DNA of 64,000 nt, from positions 62,001-126,000 of the forward strand of contig CASEBK010000047.1 in assembly GCA_949286115.1 (NCBI GenBank). The letters are read 5' to 3'. Made by a program: the position numbers and the translations under genes. The notes below the pieces were generated by a model that made no database searches, was not told the origin of the DNA, and saw only the letters and a list, made by a program, of their open reading frames with translations. How positions within the stretch are numbered: position 1 is the first letter of the stretch; every line of letters starts with the position of its first letter. Origin of the DNA: an uncultured Veillonellaceae bacterium. Lineage in GTDB: Bacteria; Bacillota; Negativicutes; Veillonellales; Dialisteraceae. Positions 1 through 7,275 of the stretch are shown one piece after another.

Positions 1-470
1 CGTTTCGATTCTACATTGCGCTTCAGATCCAGCAGCCGCTCATCGCTGTCCTTCAGGAAGCGGCTCAGCTTGTCTTCAAAGGAGACGGCTCCTTCGTGCT
101 TTCTCTGCGGCCGGAAATCGCGGCTCGGACGGCCCTCACGGGGCTGCGCAGCAAACGGACGGCGTTCCGTACGGCGCGCTTCCGGGCGCTCCCCGCGGCC
201 TGCGCCGTGGTCGGGACGCTTCTCCCGCGCGGCCTGTGCCTGCGCCTGCTTGATCGAGAGGGCGATCTTTCCCTTTGCATCGACAGAGATGACTTTGACC
301 TTCACGGTGTCGTGCACTTTCAGATAGTCATTCACGTCGTTGACATACTCGCTGGACACTTCTGAAATGTGTACCAGACCCACCTTTTTGTCCGGAAGTT
401 CTACGAACGCTCCAAATTTTGCGATCCCCGTAACGGTACCCTCTACGATGCTGCCGATTTCTAAAGCCAT
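1..470 (-). CDS. S1 RNA-binding domain protein, partial at left edge
   Basis: The frame starts at an ATG at 470 and runs open off the left edge (156 codons visible). Residues about 1-75 form one S1 (OB-fold) domain with the usual GxVxGxVTGI start, FGAFVEL strand and GLVHISE motif; the rest is an Arg/Glu/Pro-rich basic tail. Known relatives (YabR / general stress protein 13 type) are about 130-160 aa, so only the last residues should be missing. The likely role is RNA or ribosome association in the cytoplasm, inferred from the domain. It has its own promoter at 517-545. Confidence 0.85.
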   Translation of the reverse strand, partial: MALEIGSIVEGTVTGIAKFGAFVELPDKKVGLVHISEVSSEYVNDVNDYLKVHDTVKVKVISVDAKGKIALSIKQAQAQAAREKRPDHGAGRGERPEARRTERRPFAAQPREGRPSRDFRPQRKHEGAVSFEDKLSRFLKDSDERLLDLKRNVESK

Positions 471-516
471 GAAAAAAATGCTGCCCCCTTATGTTTCTGA
501 TAAAAATGTTGATTTC

Positions 517-545
517 ATTATACGAAACTTTTCTGCATAGCGCAA
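517..545 (-). promoter_or_regulatory. Sigma-A promoter of the S1-domain gene
   Basis: Reading the minus strand, TTGCGC (540-545) and a perfect TATAAT (517-522) are separated by 17 bases, about 45 bases ahead of the start codon. Confidence 0.6.
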
Positions 546-607
546 CACGGGCAAAGAGGAGAAATCGCCCGTATTTTCTGCCTTTCCCGCGCCTCTCCCC
601 AAAGAAA

Positions 608-629
608 AAAGAGCGGTCTACCGCTCTTT
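608..629 (-). terminator. Rho-independent terminator after the ftsB-like gene
   Basis: An inverted repeat GAGCGG / CCGCTC with a 4-base loop, followed on the minus strand by a T-rich run. It sits directly at the stop codon of the FtsB-like gene. Confidence 0.75.
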
Positions 630-898
630 CACCGGACGTAGGGCACTTCGCCGGGCTTCACCATGCCCAAGTCGTCCCGCGCCTTCCGCTCGATCACCGC
701 CGGGTCCTGGAGCTCTTTCTTCCGCGCTTCCAGATCGGACTTCTCCCGGAGGAGCTCCTGTCTCGTCGCCTCTGCCTCGGCGATCTGCTGCTGATATTCA
801 TAGATCGTGTACAGCTTTCCACACAGGAAGATGAAGAGCGCCGCCGCTGCCGCTGCCGCCGCAAAGCGCCACAGGCTGAAGCGGCTTCTCTTACGCAT
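629..898 (-). CDS. Septum formation initiator family protein (FtsB/DivIC-like)
   Basis: An 89-aa protein with a basic N-terminus, one membrane segment (about residues 11-27) and then a coiled coil rich in Glu/Arg/Lys (about 30-70). The conserved ending ARDDLGMVKPGE matches the FtsB/DivIC family, whose members join FtsL and FtsQ/DivIB in the divisome at the inner membrane. Its start overlaps the end of the upstream carboxypeptidase gene by 8 bases, so the two are probably translationally coupled, pairing cell division with peptidoglycan trimming. The family assignment is firm; choosing between FtsB and DivIC is not possible from this sequence. Confidence 0.85.
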   Translation of the reverse strand: MRKRSRFSLWRFAAAAAAAALFIFLCGKLYTIYEYQQQIAEAEATRQELLREKSDLEARKKELQDPAVIERKARDDLGMVKPGEVPYVR

Positions 899-1826
899 GA
901 GGCTCCCTCCCCAGCATCTGATTCACCCATTTATGCAGAGGAGGCTCCGCGGCGAGCGCCGCTTCGTAGTCTGCCTGGGCCCGCGCCGCGGCAAAGCCGT
1001 AGTCCAGCCAGGTCTTCACGTCTTCGAAGCGGTCCTCATCGTGATACACCGCGGCGATCATGAGGCGACCGTCCTGCTCGGCGGAAGCGACGAGGCAGTC
1101 CCCTGCTGCCTCCGTGGTGCCCGTCTTCACGCCGTTCGCGCCGGGATAGCCGCTCCCAAGAAATTCATTTCGGTTCTCCACCACGCGGTACATCCCGTCC
1201 CGATAGACCATGTGGTGGCTCTTCTCTTTCACGATGGCCCGGAAATCGGGATTCTCCATGGCGTAGCGGGCGATCTTCACCATGTCCCGCGCCGTGGTGT
1301 AGTGGTCCGGATCGGTGAGGCCGTTCGGATTGGCGAAGTGGCTGTGCGTGACGCCGATGGAGGCGCATTTCTCATTCATCATCTCGATGAATCGGTCGTA
1401 AGAACCGCCCACCGTCTCCGCCACTGCCACCGCCGCGTCGTTGCCGGAGACGAGCATCATGCCGTAGAGCACCTCCCGGAGCGAGATCGGAAGGTCCGTC
1501 CGAAGGCCCAGATTCGTGCCGTCCTGCGCCATCGCCCGAGGCGTCACCACCGCGTCCGCATCGAGGAGCCCTTTCCCTTCTTCCAGCGCGATGATGCACG
1601 TCAGGATCTTCGTGGTGCTCGCCGGATAGACGCGGCCGAGACCGTTTTTGTCCGCATAGATCTCGCCGGTCGTCCCGTCGATGACGGCGGCGGAGACCGC
1701 CTTCGTCTCCGGAGGCGGCGGCAGCACCGGCGGCGCGGGAGGAGGCGGCGTCGTCCAGACCACCCAGCCGGCCGCCGCTGTGAACACTGCCGCTGCCGCG
1801 AGCACCGCCCGCATCCATCGTTTCAT
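891..1826 (-). CDS. D-alanyl-D-alanine carboxypeptidase (PBP5/DacF family)
   Basis: A 311-aa serine peptidase of family S11, which removes the terminal D-Ala from peptidoglycan stem peptides outside the inner membrane. An N-terminal signal/anchor (about 7-24) is followed by a Pro-rich linker. The three catalytic motifs are visible: STTK (Ser70-Lys73), SGN (127-129) and KTG (234-236). It is shorter than classic PBP5 (about 380-400 aa), and I see no long C-terminal amphipathic domain; the chain ends soon after the penicillin-binding fold. An extended -10 box lies about 55 bases upstream and the gene overlaps the downstream ftsB-like gene. Confidence 0.92.
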   Translation of the reverse strand: MKRWMRAVLAAAAVFTAAAGWVVWTTPPPPAPPVLPPPPETKAVSAAVIDGTTGEIYADKNGLGRVYPASTTKILTCIIALEEGKGLLDADAVVTPRAMAQDGTNLGLRTDLPISLREVLYGMMLVSGNDAAVAVAETVGGSYDRFIEMMNEKCASIGVTHSHFANPNGLTDPDHYTTARDMVKIARYAMENPDFRAIVKEKSHHMVYRDGMYRVVENRNEFLGSGYPGANGVKTGTTEAAGDCLVASAEQDGRLMIAAVYHDEDRFEDVKTWLDYGFAAARAQADYEAALAAEPPLHKWVNQMLGREPHA

Positions 1827-1879
1827 GTCGTCCCCTTTCCGGCCCTTCGGCCTACCGGAAATCTCAAACTATGTCCCCT

Positions 1880-1890
1880 ATTGTAGCACA
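1880..1890 (-). promoter_or_regulatory. Extended -10 promoter of the carboxypeptidase gene
   Basis: The minus strand reads TGTGC directly before TACAAT. No good -35 is seen, which is usual for TGn extended -10 promoters. Confidence 0.5.
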
Positions 1891-1904
1891 GTTTCTCCCG
1901 CACA

Positions 1905-1934
1905 CGAAAAAACAGCCTGCTTTCGCAGACTGCT
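1905..1934 (-). terminator. Terminator after the carbonic anhydrase gene
   Basis: On the minus strand, a roughly 10-bp stem with a GAAA tetraloop is followed by six T. It lies immediately after the carbonic anhydrase stop codon. Confidence 0.75.
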
Positions 1935-1938
1935 CTCC

Positions 1939-2502
1939 TCACTCCGCCCGTCCCGCGGCGGACGCTTCGGCGATTTCGATGAGACGTCCCGTACGGAGGT
2001 CGTACATGTAGCCGTAGATGGGGATGGTCTTCGGCACCAGCGGATGGGCGCGGAGCTTTTTCACGTCGTCGATGAGGCAGAGGGGCTCCGCCTCGATGGG
2101 GCAGAAATCCATATCGGTCTCCGCGCCGGGCAGGAAAGGCGCCGCGTTTCTCCACGAGCCTCCTTCATTGACAGAAGGCCCCGTGCTTTCCCTGAGGAGC
2201 GCGCGCATCGTCTCATTCGTGATGGCGGACATGCCGCACTCCGTGTGATGGATGACGTACCACTCGGCCGTGCCGAGGAGCTTGGCCGACACCACGAGGG
2301 ACCGCACGGCGTCTTCGGTGACGCGGCCGCCGGCATTGCGGATGACATAGCCGTCGTCTGAAAGTCCCGCGAAGGCCACAGGGTCCATGCGCGCGTCCAT
2401 GCACGTCAGGATGGCGAATTTCTTCGCCGGATGAGGCGCGTCCTTTTTCCGCGCCGCGTAGGCCGCGTTCGCCGCCTCGATCTTCTTCTGTATCTCGCTC
2501 AT
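1939..2502 (-). CDS. Beta-class carbonic anhydrase
   Basis: A 187-aa zinc enzyme interconverting CO2 and bicarbonate. The zinc ligands are visible: Cys34 in CMDAR (with the Asp36/Arg38 dyad) and His86 plus Cys89 in HHTEC. The length and the compact fold match the small Firmicute/Actinobacterial beta-carbonic anhydrases. No signal peptide is present, so it is cytoplasmic. It begins 10 bases after the upstream protease gene, suggesting a two-gene transcript closed by the terminator at 1905-1934. Bicarbonate supply for carboxylases (a biotin ligase gene is at 39.7 kb) is a plausible but inferred role. Confidence 0.93.
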   Translation of the reverse strand: MSEIQKKIEAANAAYAARKKDAPHPAKKFAILTCMDARMDPVAFAGLSDDGYVIRNAGGRVTEDAVRSLVVSAKLLGTAEWYVIHHTECGMSAITNETMRALLRESTGPSVNEGGSWRNAAPFLPGAETDMDFCPIEAEPLCLIDDVKKLRAHPLVPKTIPIYGYMYDLRTGRLIEIAEASAAGRAE

Positions 2503-2512
2503 ACTGTCTCCT

Positions 2513-3565
2513 TTATTTCTTCGTGATGCCGGCGTTGAGCGCCGCCGCCATGGCCGCGCCGTCCTCGCCTGCGCTCACCGTATAGATGGACGTGCCGCCG
2601 CAGACGATGTCGCTCCCGTCGTAGGCGGCTTCCGTCACCTGCCCGTCGTGGTAGAGTTTCGCCAGCCGCCCCGCCGCAAGGTACGTCCGCTCTTCGCCGG
2701 TGTAGCCTGCCAGAGCGACGCCCTGAAAGGCTTTCTTTCCGTTCACCGTGATGTATCCGTCCTTTACGTTCACGTGGTCGCCCGAATACTCGTACATCCG
2801 CTTGATGTTCTTATTCACCCGGTCCGTCGTGGCGGGGTGGTTCCCCGGCGCGAGCACCGCCTTGATGCCCGTGGGCGAGCTCTCGCCGTAGCGGTCCCGA
2901 AGCACCGCCATAGACGCCGCCGCGGCTCCCGGATTGTACCCCGCCTTCACGAGGTAGTCAAAGCCGATGTCGTCCGCTTCCTTTTCCTGATCTTTCGTGA
3001 AAACCGCGTTCGACACGTAGTTGCCCGCGATGTTCGCCAGAAGCACCGAGCCGATGGTGGGATCGTCGGAGAGATAGATGTTGAGCGCCGTGGTGAGCCC
3101 TACGCGCTTCTTCACGCCGGAGACGGAGTGGCGCTCTTCGCCGTGGGCCAGCTCGTGGGCCATGACATAGGCCAGCTCGCCGTCGTCGAAAGAATCGAGC
3201 GCGCCTTTATTGACGCACATCACACCGCCCAGGCTCATGAACGCATTGATCTCTTCGTCGGGCGCGACGTAGATCTCATAGTCCCGTTTGATCTCTCCTG
3301 TCGACTTCAGCTGCTGATAAATGCCCTGCACCCGGGCATCTGCCGCCGCGTCTTCATAGACGCCGGTCTGCTGCTGACACTCTCCGAGGAACTGGAGCTG
3401 CGCTCCGTCGTCCAGCGCGGAATAATACTTCGACACGTAGAGCATCGCCGCCGCGCCGTAGAGGAGCTTCTGCACCGCCGACGCCGCCGCCACAGGGACC
3501 GGCGCCGCCGAGGCGGCCGCGCACGCCAGAAGCACCGCCGCGGCCGCTTTCTTCCACCGTTTCAT
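2513..3565 (-). CDS. Secreted M48-family zinc metalloprotease
   Basis: A 350-aa protein. A signal peptide (about residues 1-28, Ala-rich core) is followed by a gluzincin domain with HELAH at 137-141, and the third zinc ligand probably lies in the downstream KEADDIGFDYL motif. M48 proteases of this type (BepA/YggG-like) act in the periplasm on misfolded outer-membrane or envelope proteins, which fits a diderm host. The C-terminal roughly 100 residues are unlike the core and contain no TPR repeats that I can see. The start is supported by AAGGAGG 8 bases upstream and an extended -10 (TATGG-TACAAT) at 3598-3608. Confidence 0.88.
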   Translation of the reverse strand: MKRWKKAAAAVLLACAAASAAPVPVAAASAVQKLLYGAAAMLYVSKYYSALDDGAQLQFLGECQQQTGVYEDAAADARVQGIYQQLKSTGEIKRDYEIYVAPDEEINAFMSLGGVMCVNKGALDSFDDGELAYVMAHELAHGEERHSVSGVKKRVGLTTALNIYLSDDPTIGSVLLANIAGNYVSNAVFTKDQEKEADDIGFDYLVKAGYNPGAAAASMAVLRDRYGESSPTGIKAVLAPGNHPATTDRVNKNIKRMYEYSGDHVNVKDGYITVNGKKAFQGVALAGYTGEERTYLAAGRLAKLYHDGQVTEAAYDGSDIVCGGTSIYTVSAGEDGAAMAAALNAGITKK

Positions 3566-3597
3566 CGTTCTCCCTCCTTTCGGCCTTCCTTTCCCTT

Positions 3598-3608
3598 ATT
3601 GTACCATA
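3598..3608 (-). promoter_or_regulatory. Extended -10 promoter of the M48 protease gene
   Basis: The minus strand reads TATGG followed by TACAAT, about 33 bases ahead of the start codon and just downstream of the tRNA terminator. Confidence 0.5.
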
Positions 3609-3632
3609 ACGAGCTCCGCGCTCCGGCGCAAT

Positions 3633-3661
3633 AAAAAAGAATCCGGAATCTCTCCGCATTC
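3633..3661 (-). terminator. Terminator of the tRNA-Pro / tRNA-Arg transcript
   Basis: On the minus strand a 9-bp stem with one mismatch and a 5-base loop is followed by six T, downstream of tRNA-Arg. Confidence 0.65.
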
Positions 3662-3708
3662 TCTCTGCCCAAAGGCCCTTGTATGGAAACTACATCGTAG
3701 TTGATCTC

Positions 3709-3785
<77 letters not shown>

Positions 3786-3792
3786 GATTCAT

Positions 3793-3868
3793 TGGTCGGG
3801 GCAGCCGGACTCGAACTGGCGACCCCCTGCTCCCAAAGCAGGTGCGCTACCAACTGCGCTATGCCCCG
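3793..3868 (-). tRNA. tRNA-Pro (anticodon TGG)
   Basis: The minus strand gives the acceptor stem CGGGGCA/TGCCCCG, the anticodon stem CCTGC/GCAGG around TTTGGGA (anticodon TGG), the T-arm GTTCGAGTC and an encoded CCA. It is the first gene of the tRNA pair, driven by the promoter at 3893-3921. Confidence 0.95.
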
Positions 3869-3892
3869 CGGTACTTCCGCAAGTACTTTCTC

Positions 3893-3921
3893 ATTTTAAT
3901 CGATATGTCTTCCCTTGTCAA
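3893..3921 (-). promoter_or_regulatory. Promoter of the tRNA-Pro/tRNA-Arg pair
   Basis: The minus strand has TTGACA (3916-3921), a 17-base spacer and TAAAAT (3893-3898), ending 25 bases before tRNA-Pro. Confidence 0.75.
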
Positions 3922-4295
3922 ATCAAAGGCACCGCGCCTTTTTCTGCGCCGCGGCGCCGCTCATCCTTCCGGAGCACGCGGACCGCATGGCCCTCGTCCG
4001 CTACTTCGGCGACGCCTTTTCCCGGCTCCATGTAGATCTCACGAGCAATCTCACCACCAATTCGTCCATCATGATCGCTCACGGTCTCGGCTGCACTCTC
4101 GTCATCGAAGGGTCGCTGCCCTTCCTGGACCGATCCGATCGCTGTCCCATCTGCTGGCGACCGCTCTCACCGGAGCTCACGGCCCCTTCCTGCGGCGCGT
4201 GGAAGCGGCAGCAGCCCTACAGCCGAGCCGCAGAAAAATTGATCGAACACATCCGCCGTTCGCTTCGTGAAATGGAAACAGCGCCTCTCCAATAA
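3915..4295 (+). pseudogene. Remnant of a LysR-type regulator (C-terminal part only)
   Basis: From about residue 16 onward the frame reads like the last third of a LysR substrate-binding domain (RYFGDAF, TTNSSIMIAHGLG, LVIEGSLPFLDRS, AWKRQQPYSRAAEKLIEHI). The N-terminal helix-turn-helix and first effector subdomain are absent: upstream lie only the tRNA promoter and low-complexity GC-rich sequence. A family member is about 300 aa, so roughly two thirds are lost. There is no convincing ribosome site, and a good terminator follows at 4305-4329. I read this as a decayed gene fragment rather than a working 126-aa protein. Confidence 0.7.
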
Positions 4296-4304
4296 ATCTT
4301 CTTC

Positions 4305-4329
4305 AGCGCGCCTCATGGGCGCGTTTTTG
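4305..4329 (+). terminator. Terminator after the LysR remnant
   Basis: The stem CGCGCC / GGCGCG with a 5-base loop is followed by TTTTTGT. It is probably the retained terminator of the once-intact gene. Confidence 0.65.
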
Positions 4330-4453
4330 TATGTCCCTCGCTGCGATGGTCCTGCCTGTGGGAGACGCGCTGCCTGTGTCTGCGCACCCCTTCGGGGAGA
4401 GCGCCCGCCGGTGATGTCTCCCATTTCTCCCGCACGGCGGAAAGCGGGCACGC

Positions 4454-4480
4454 AAAAAGCGGCCCCGAAGAGCCGCTTTA
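4454..4480 (-). terminator. Terminator after the malic enzyme gene
   Basis: On the minus strand, AGCGGC / GCCGCT with an 8-base loop is followed by TTTTT, 25 bases past the stop codon. Confidence 0.75.
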
Positions 4481-4503
4481 ATTATTTTAATTATAATAAG
4501 AGA

Positions 4504-5706
4504 TCAGTCCTGATACTGCGGAGGCAGTTCTTTCACCCGAGCAACGCCGCTTTCGATGGCGGCTTTCGCGACGGCTTTCGCCACCGCTTTCGGTACGCGG
4601 GGATCGAACACGTCCACCACCACATGGTCCGGGTCGAGTTCTTCATCGCTCATGAGGTTCGCCAGCGCATAGGCAGCAGCGAGCTTCATCTCCTCGTTGA
4701 TCTGACGGGCCCTGACGTCGAGCGCGCCGCGGAAGAGGCCTGGGAAGACGCTGGAATTGTTCACCTGATTCGGCATGTCGCTCCGACCAGTACCGAAGAT
4801 GTACACGCCCGCTTCTCTCGCTGCATCGAGCATCATTTCCGGATTCGGGTTCGCCATGGCGAAGACGATGTTCTTCTCGGCCATCGTTTTTACGAGCTCC
4901 GGCGTGAAGACGCCCGGCGCCGAGCAGCCCAGAAGGACGTCTGCGCCCTTCACCGCATCGGCGAGAGTGCCTTTTTTATTTTCCGGATTCACCCGAGCGG
5001 CGAGCTCTTTCTGCACGCGGTCCAGCTTGCCGTTGTCGTACATGATGCCCTTGCTGTTCAGGACGGTCATGTTCTCTTCTTTGACGCCCGCTTCGAGGAG
5101 GAGCCGTGCGATGGCCGAGCCCGCCGCACCGGCGCCGTTCATGACGACTTTCACTTCGTCGATCTTCTTGCCCACGAGGCGCAGGCCGCCCAGGACGCCG
5201 GCAAGCGCCGCGATGGCCGTGCCGTGCTGGTCGTCGTGGAAAACGGGGATGTTCATGGTCGCCTTCAGCGTGTCTTCGATGTCGTAGCACTTCGGCGAAG
5301 AGAGGTCTTCCAGATTGATGCCTGCGAAGGATTTTTCCAGAAGCTGCACGGTATGGATGAATTCATCGGGGTCTTTCGTATTGATGACGATCGGAATGGC
5401 GTCCACGTTGCCGAAGCGTTTATAGAGGGCGCTCTTTCCTTCCATGACGGGGATGGACGCCGCCGGGCCGATGTCACCCAGGCCGAGCACGCGGGTGCCG
5501 TCGGAGATGACCGCCACCACGTTGCCTCTCCAGGTGAGGTCAAGGGAGAGGTCTTCGTCCTCTTTGATGGCCAGGCACGGCGCAGAGACGCCGGGGGTGT
5601 AGACCACCGCGAGGTCGTGCGCATTGTCCATGGGCGCGGCGAGGGCGGTCTGAATCATCTGGTGTTTTTCTCTTCTGAGCTGCATTGCTTCTTCTCTTAA
5701 ATCCAT
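4504..5706 (-). CDS. NAD(P)-dependent malic enzyme, short bacterial form
   Basis: A 400-aa cytosolic enzyme that oxidatively decarboxylates malate to pyruvate. The N-terminal malic domain holds [10 protein letters not shown] and the Lys/Asp catalytic stretch with [10 protein letters not shown] near residue 160. The C-terminal Rossmann domain shows [10 protein letters not shown] (about 190) and the ending [15 protein letters not shown] typical of the family. The length matches the 390-410-aa MaeA/YtsJ-type enzymes, with no phosphotransacetylase extension. Cofactor preference cannot be told from the sequence. It lies 40 bases downstream of speD on the same strand and could be cotranscribed. Confidence 0.93.
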   Translation of the reverse strand: MDLREEAMQLRREKHQMIQTALAAPMDNAHDLAVVYTPGVSAPCLAIKEDEDLSLDLTWRGNVVAVISDGTRVLGLGDIGPAASIPVMEGKSALYKRFGNVDAIPIVINTKDPDEFIHTVQLLEKSFAGINLEDLSSPKCYDIEDTLKATMNIPVFHDDQHGTAIAALAGVLGGLRLVGKKIDEVKVVMNGAGAAGSAIARLLLEAGVKEENMTVLNSKGIMYDNGKLDRVQKELAARVNPENKKGTLADAVKGADVLLGCSAPGVFTPELVKTMAEKNIVFAMANPNPEMMLDAAREAGVYIFGTGRSDMPNQVNNSSVFPGLFRGALDVRARQINEEMKLAAAYALANLMSDEELDPDHVVVDVFDPRVPKAVAKAVAKAAIESGVARVKELPPQYQD

Positions 5707-5746
5707 AGCGGGGCTCCTTTCAAATACAAATAGGCTCCGGGAAAGG

Positions 5747-6520
5747 TCAGTCTTTCACTGCGGGCATGTTCCGCCCGTTGAAGATCTCCGCCATCTCCTG
5801 CTTCAGCAGGCGGCGGATGCGCTTCACCTCTTTCGGCGGCAGATCCTCTTCGCGGGTGTGGAAGAGGTAGTTGTCCAGGCGGAAATCGTGGAGCATCATC
5901 TTCGTGTGGAAGAGATTCTCCTGATAAACGTTGACGTCCACCATGTCATATTTATGCCGGATCTGGGGGGCGATGTAGTTCTGTATGGAATTGATGCGGT
6001 GGTCGATGAAGATCTTCTTGCCGCTCACGTCGCGGGTGAAGCCGCGCACGCGGTAGTCCGCGACGACGATGTCCGCCTCGAAGGACCGCAGCAGAAAGTT
6101 CAGCGCGTTCAGCGGAGAGATCTTGCCGCAGGTGGAGACATCGATATCCGCGCGGAACGTGCAGATGCCGTCCTGGGGATGCATCTCCGGATAGGTGTGG
6201 ACCGTGATGTGGCTCTTGTCCAGATGGGCCACCACGTCCTGCTTCCCGTTCTCCACGGGCTCTTCCGCGATGAGCATGGTGACGCTCGCCCCCTGGGGAT
6301 CGTAGTCCTGCGACGCGATGTTGAGGATGTTCGCACCGATCATGTGGGCCACATCCTTCAGGAGCTGGGTGAGCCGCTCCGCGCTGTATTCCTCATCGAT
6401 GTAGGCGATGTACTTCTCCCGCTCCGCCGCCTCGCTCGCATAGCAGATATCATACATGTTGAAGCTGAGCGATTTGGTCAGATTGTTGAATCCAAACAGT
6501 TTCAATTTTCTTTTTGCCAT
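5747..6520 (-). CDS. speD: S-adenosylmethionine decarboxylase proenzyme (SpeD, Gram-negative type)
   Basis: A 257-aa proenzyme that self-cleaves to a pyruvoyl enzyme making decarboxylated AdoMet, the aminopropyl donor for spermidine. The processing site is [11 protein letters not shown], with Ser103 predicted to become the pyruvoyl group. The length and motif match the E. coli class 1A enzyme (264 aa), not the short 120-130-aa SpeH typical of Bacillus. No spermidine synthase gene lies beside it here. The start at 6520 is 12 bases after an AGGGAGGGAGAGAGG tract, and an extended -10 lies at 6562-6567. Confidence 0.95.
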   Translation of the reverse strand: MAKRKLKLFGFNNLTKSLSFNMYDICYASEAAEREKYIAYIDEEYSAERLTQLLKDVAHMIGANILNIASQDYDPQGASVTMLIAEEPVENGKQDVVAHLDKSHITVHTYPEMHPQDGICTFRADIDVSTCGKISPLNALNFLLRSFEADIVVADYRVRGFTRDVSGKKIFIDHRINSIQNYIAPQIRHKYDMVDVNVYQENLFHTKMMLHDFRLDNYLFHTREEDLPPKEVKRIRRLLKQEMAEIFNGRNMPAVKD

Positions 6521-6561
6521 GGTGAATGTCCTCTCTCCCTCCCTTCCGGCTTATATGTTAC

Positions 6562-6567
6562 ATTATA
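6562..6567 (-). promoter_or_regulatory. Extended -10 promoter upstream of speD
   Basis: The minus strand reads CTGA directly before TATAAT, 42 bases ahead of the speD start; no clear -35 is seen. Confidence 0.45.
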
Positions 6568-6679
6568 TCAGATAAAAGGTATATCTGTATGCCGTTTTTT
6601 TTCATATTTAATACTCTTGAAATATCAAATATTCATCGGGAAGGCGTATCTTCTCAAAAAGTCATCGCGGCCCGCGCCG

Positions 6680-7273
6680 TCAGACGGAAAGTCCCTTCAA
6701 TTTTTCGATGAGCGCGCGGAGCGCCCGGCCCCGGTGGCTGATGCCGTTCTTCTCCTCCAAGGTGATCTCTGCCATCGTCTTTCCAAGCTCCGGCAGGTAG
6801 AAGAGCGGGTCGTAGCCGAAGCCTCCGGTCCCCGCGTAGAAATCGCGGATGATCCCCTCGCAGGTCCCCTCCGCCGTGACGGCCCGCCCGTCGGGCCAGA
6901 CGAGCGCCACCACGCACACGTAGCGCCCTTTCCGCTCCTCGCCGTGATAGGGCGCAAGGTCCCGGATGAGCTTCTGATTGTTCGCCTCGTCGTCCCCGTG
7001 GACCCCGGCGTAGCGCGCTGAATAGATGCCCGGGCGGTCCCCCAGCGCGTCGGCGATGATGCCCGAATCGTCAGAAAGGACCGGCTCGCCGATAGCTGCG
7101 GCGTAGGCCCGCGCCTTCTGGAGCGCGTTTTCTTCAAAAGTCGCCCCCGTCTCCTCCGGGTCCGGCAGGTCCGCCACCTTCGAGATGGGCACCGCCTCCC
7201 AGCCGAGCTCGGCGAAAGCCTCCTGAAATTCCCGGATCTTCCCCTGATTGTGCGTCGCCAGTACGATCTTCAT
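6680..7273 (-). CDS. rdgB: Non-canonical purine NTP pyrophosphatase (RdgB/HAM1 family)
   Basis: A 197-aa enzyme that hydrolyses dITP/XTP to the monophosphates, cleaning the nucleotide pool. The N-terminal MKIVLATHNQGK, the metal-binding VLSDDSGI and the GFGYDPLFY plus SHRGRAL motifs are all present. The open frame extends further upstream, but I choose the ATG at 7273: it lies 2 bases after the upstream stop and 8 bases after an AGAGAGGA site. The alternative ATG at 7279 would overlap the upstream stop (ATGA) with no spacing from that site. Confidence 0.93.
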   Translation of the reverse strand: MKIVLATHNQGKIREFQEAFAELGWEAVPISKVADLPDPEETGATFEENALQKARAYAAAIGEPVLSDDSGIIADALGDRPGIYSARYAGVHGDDEANNQKLIRDLAPYHGEERKGRYVCVVALVWPDGRAVTAEGTCEGIIRDFYAGTGGFGYDPLFYLPELGKTMAEITLEEKNGISHRGRALRALIEKLKGLSV

Positions 7274-7275
7274 GG

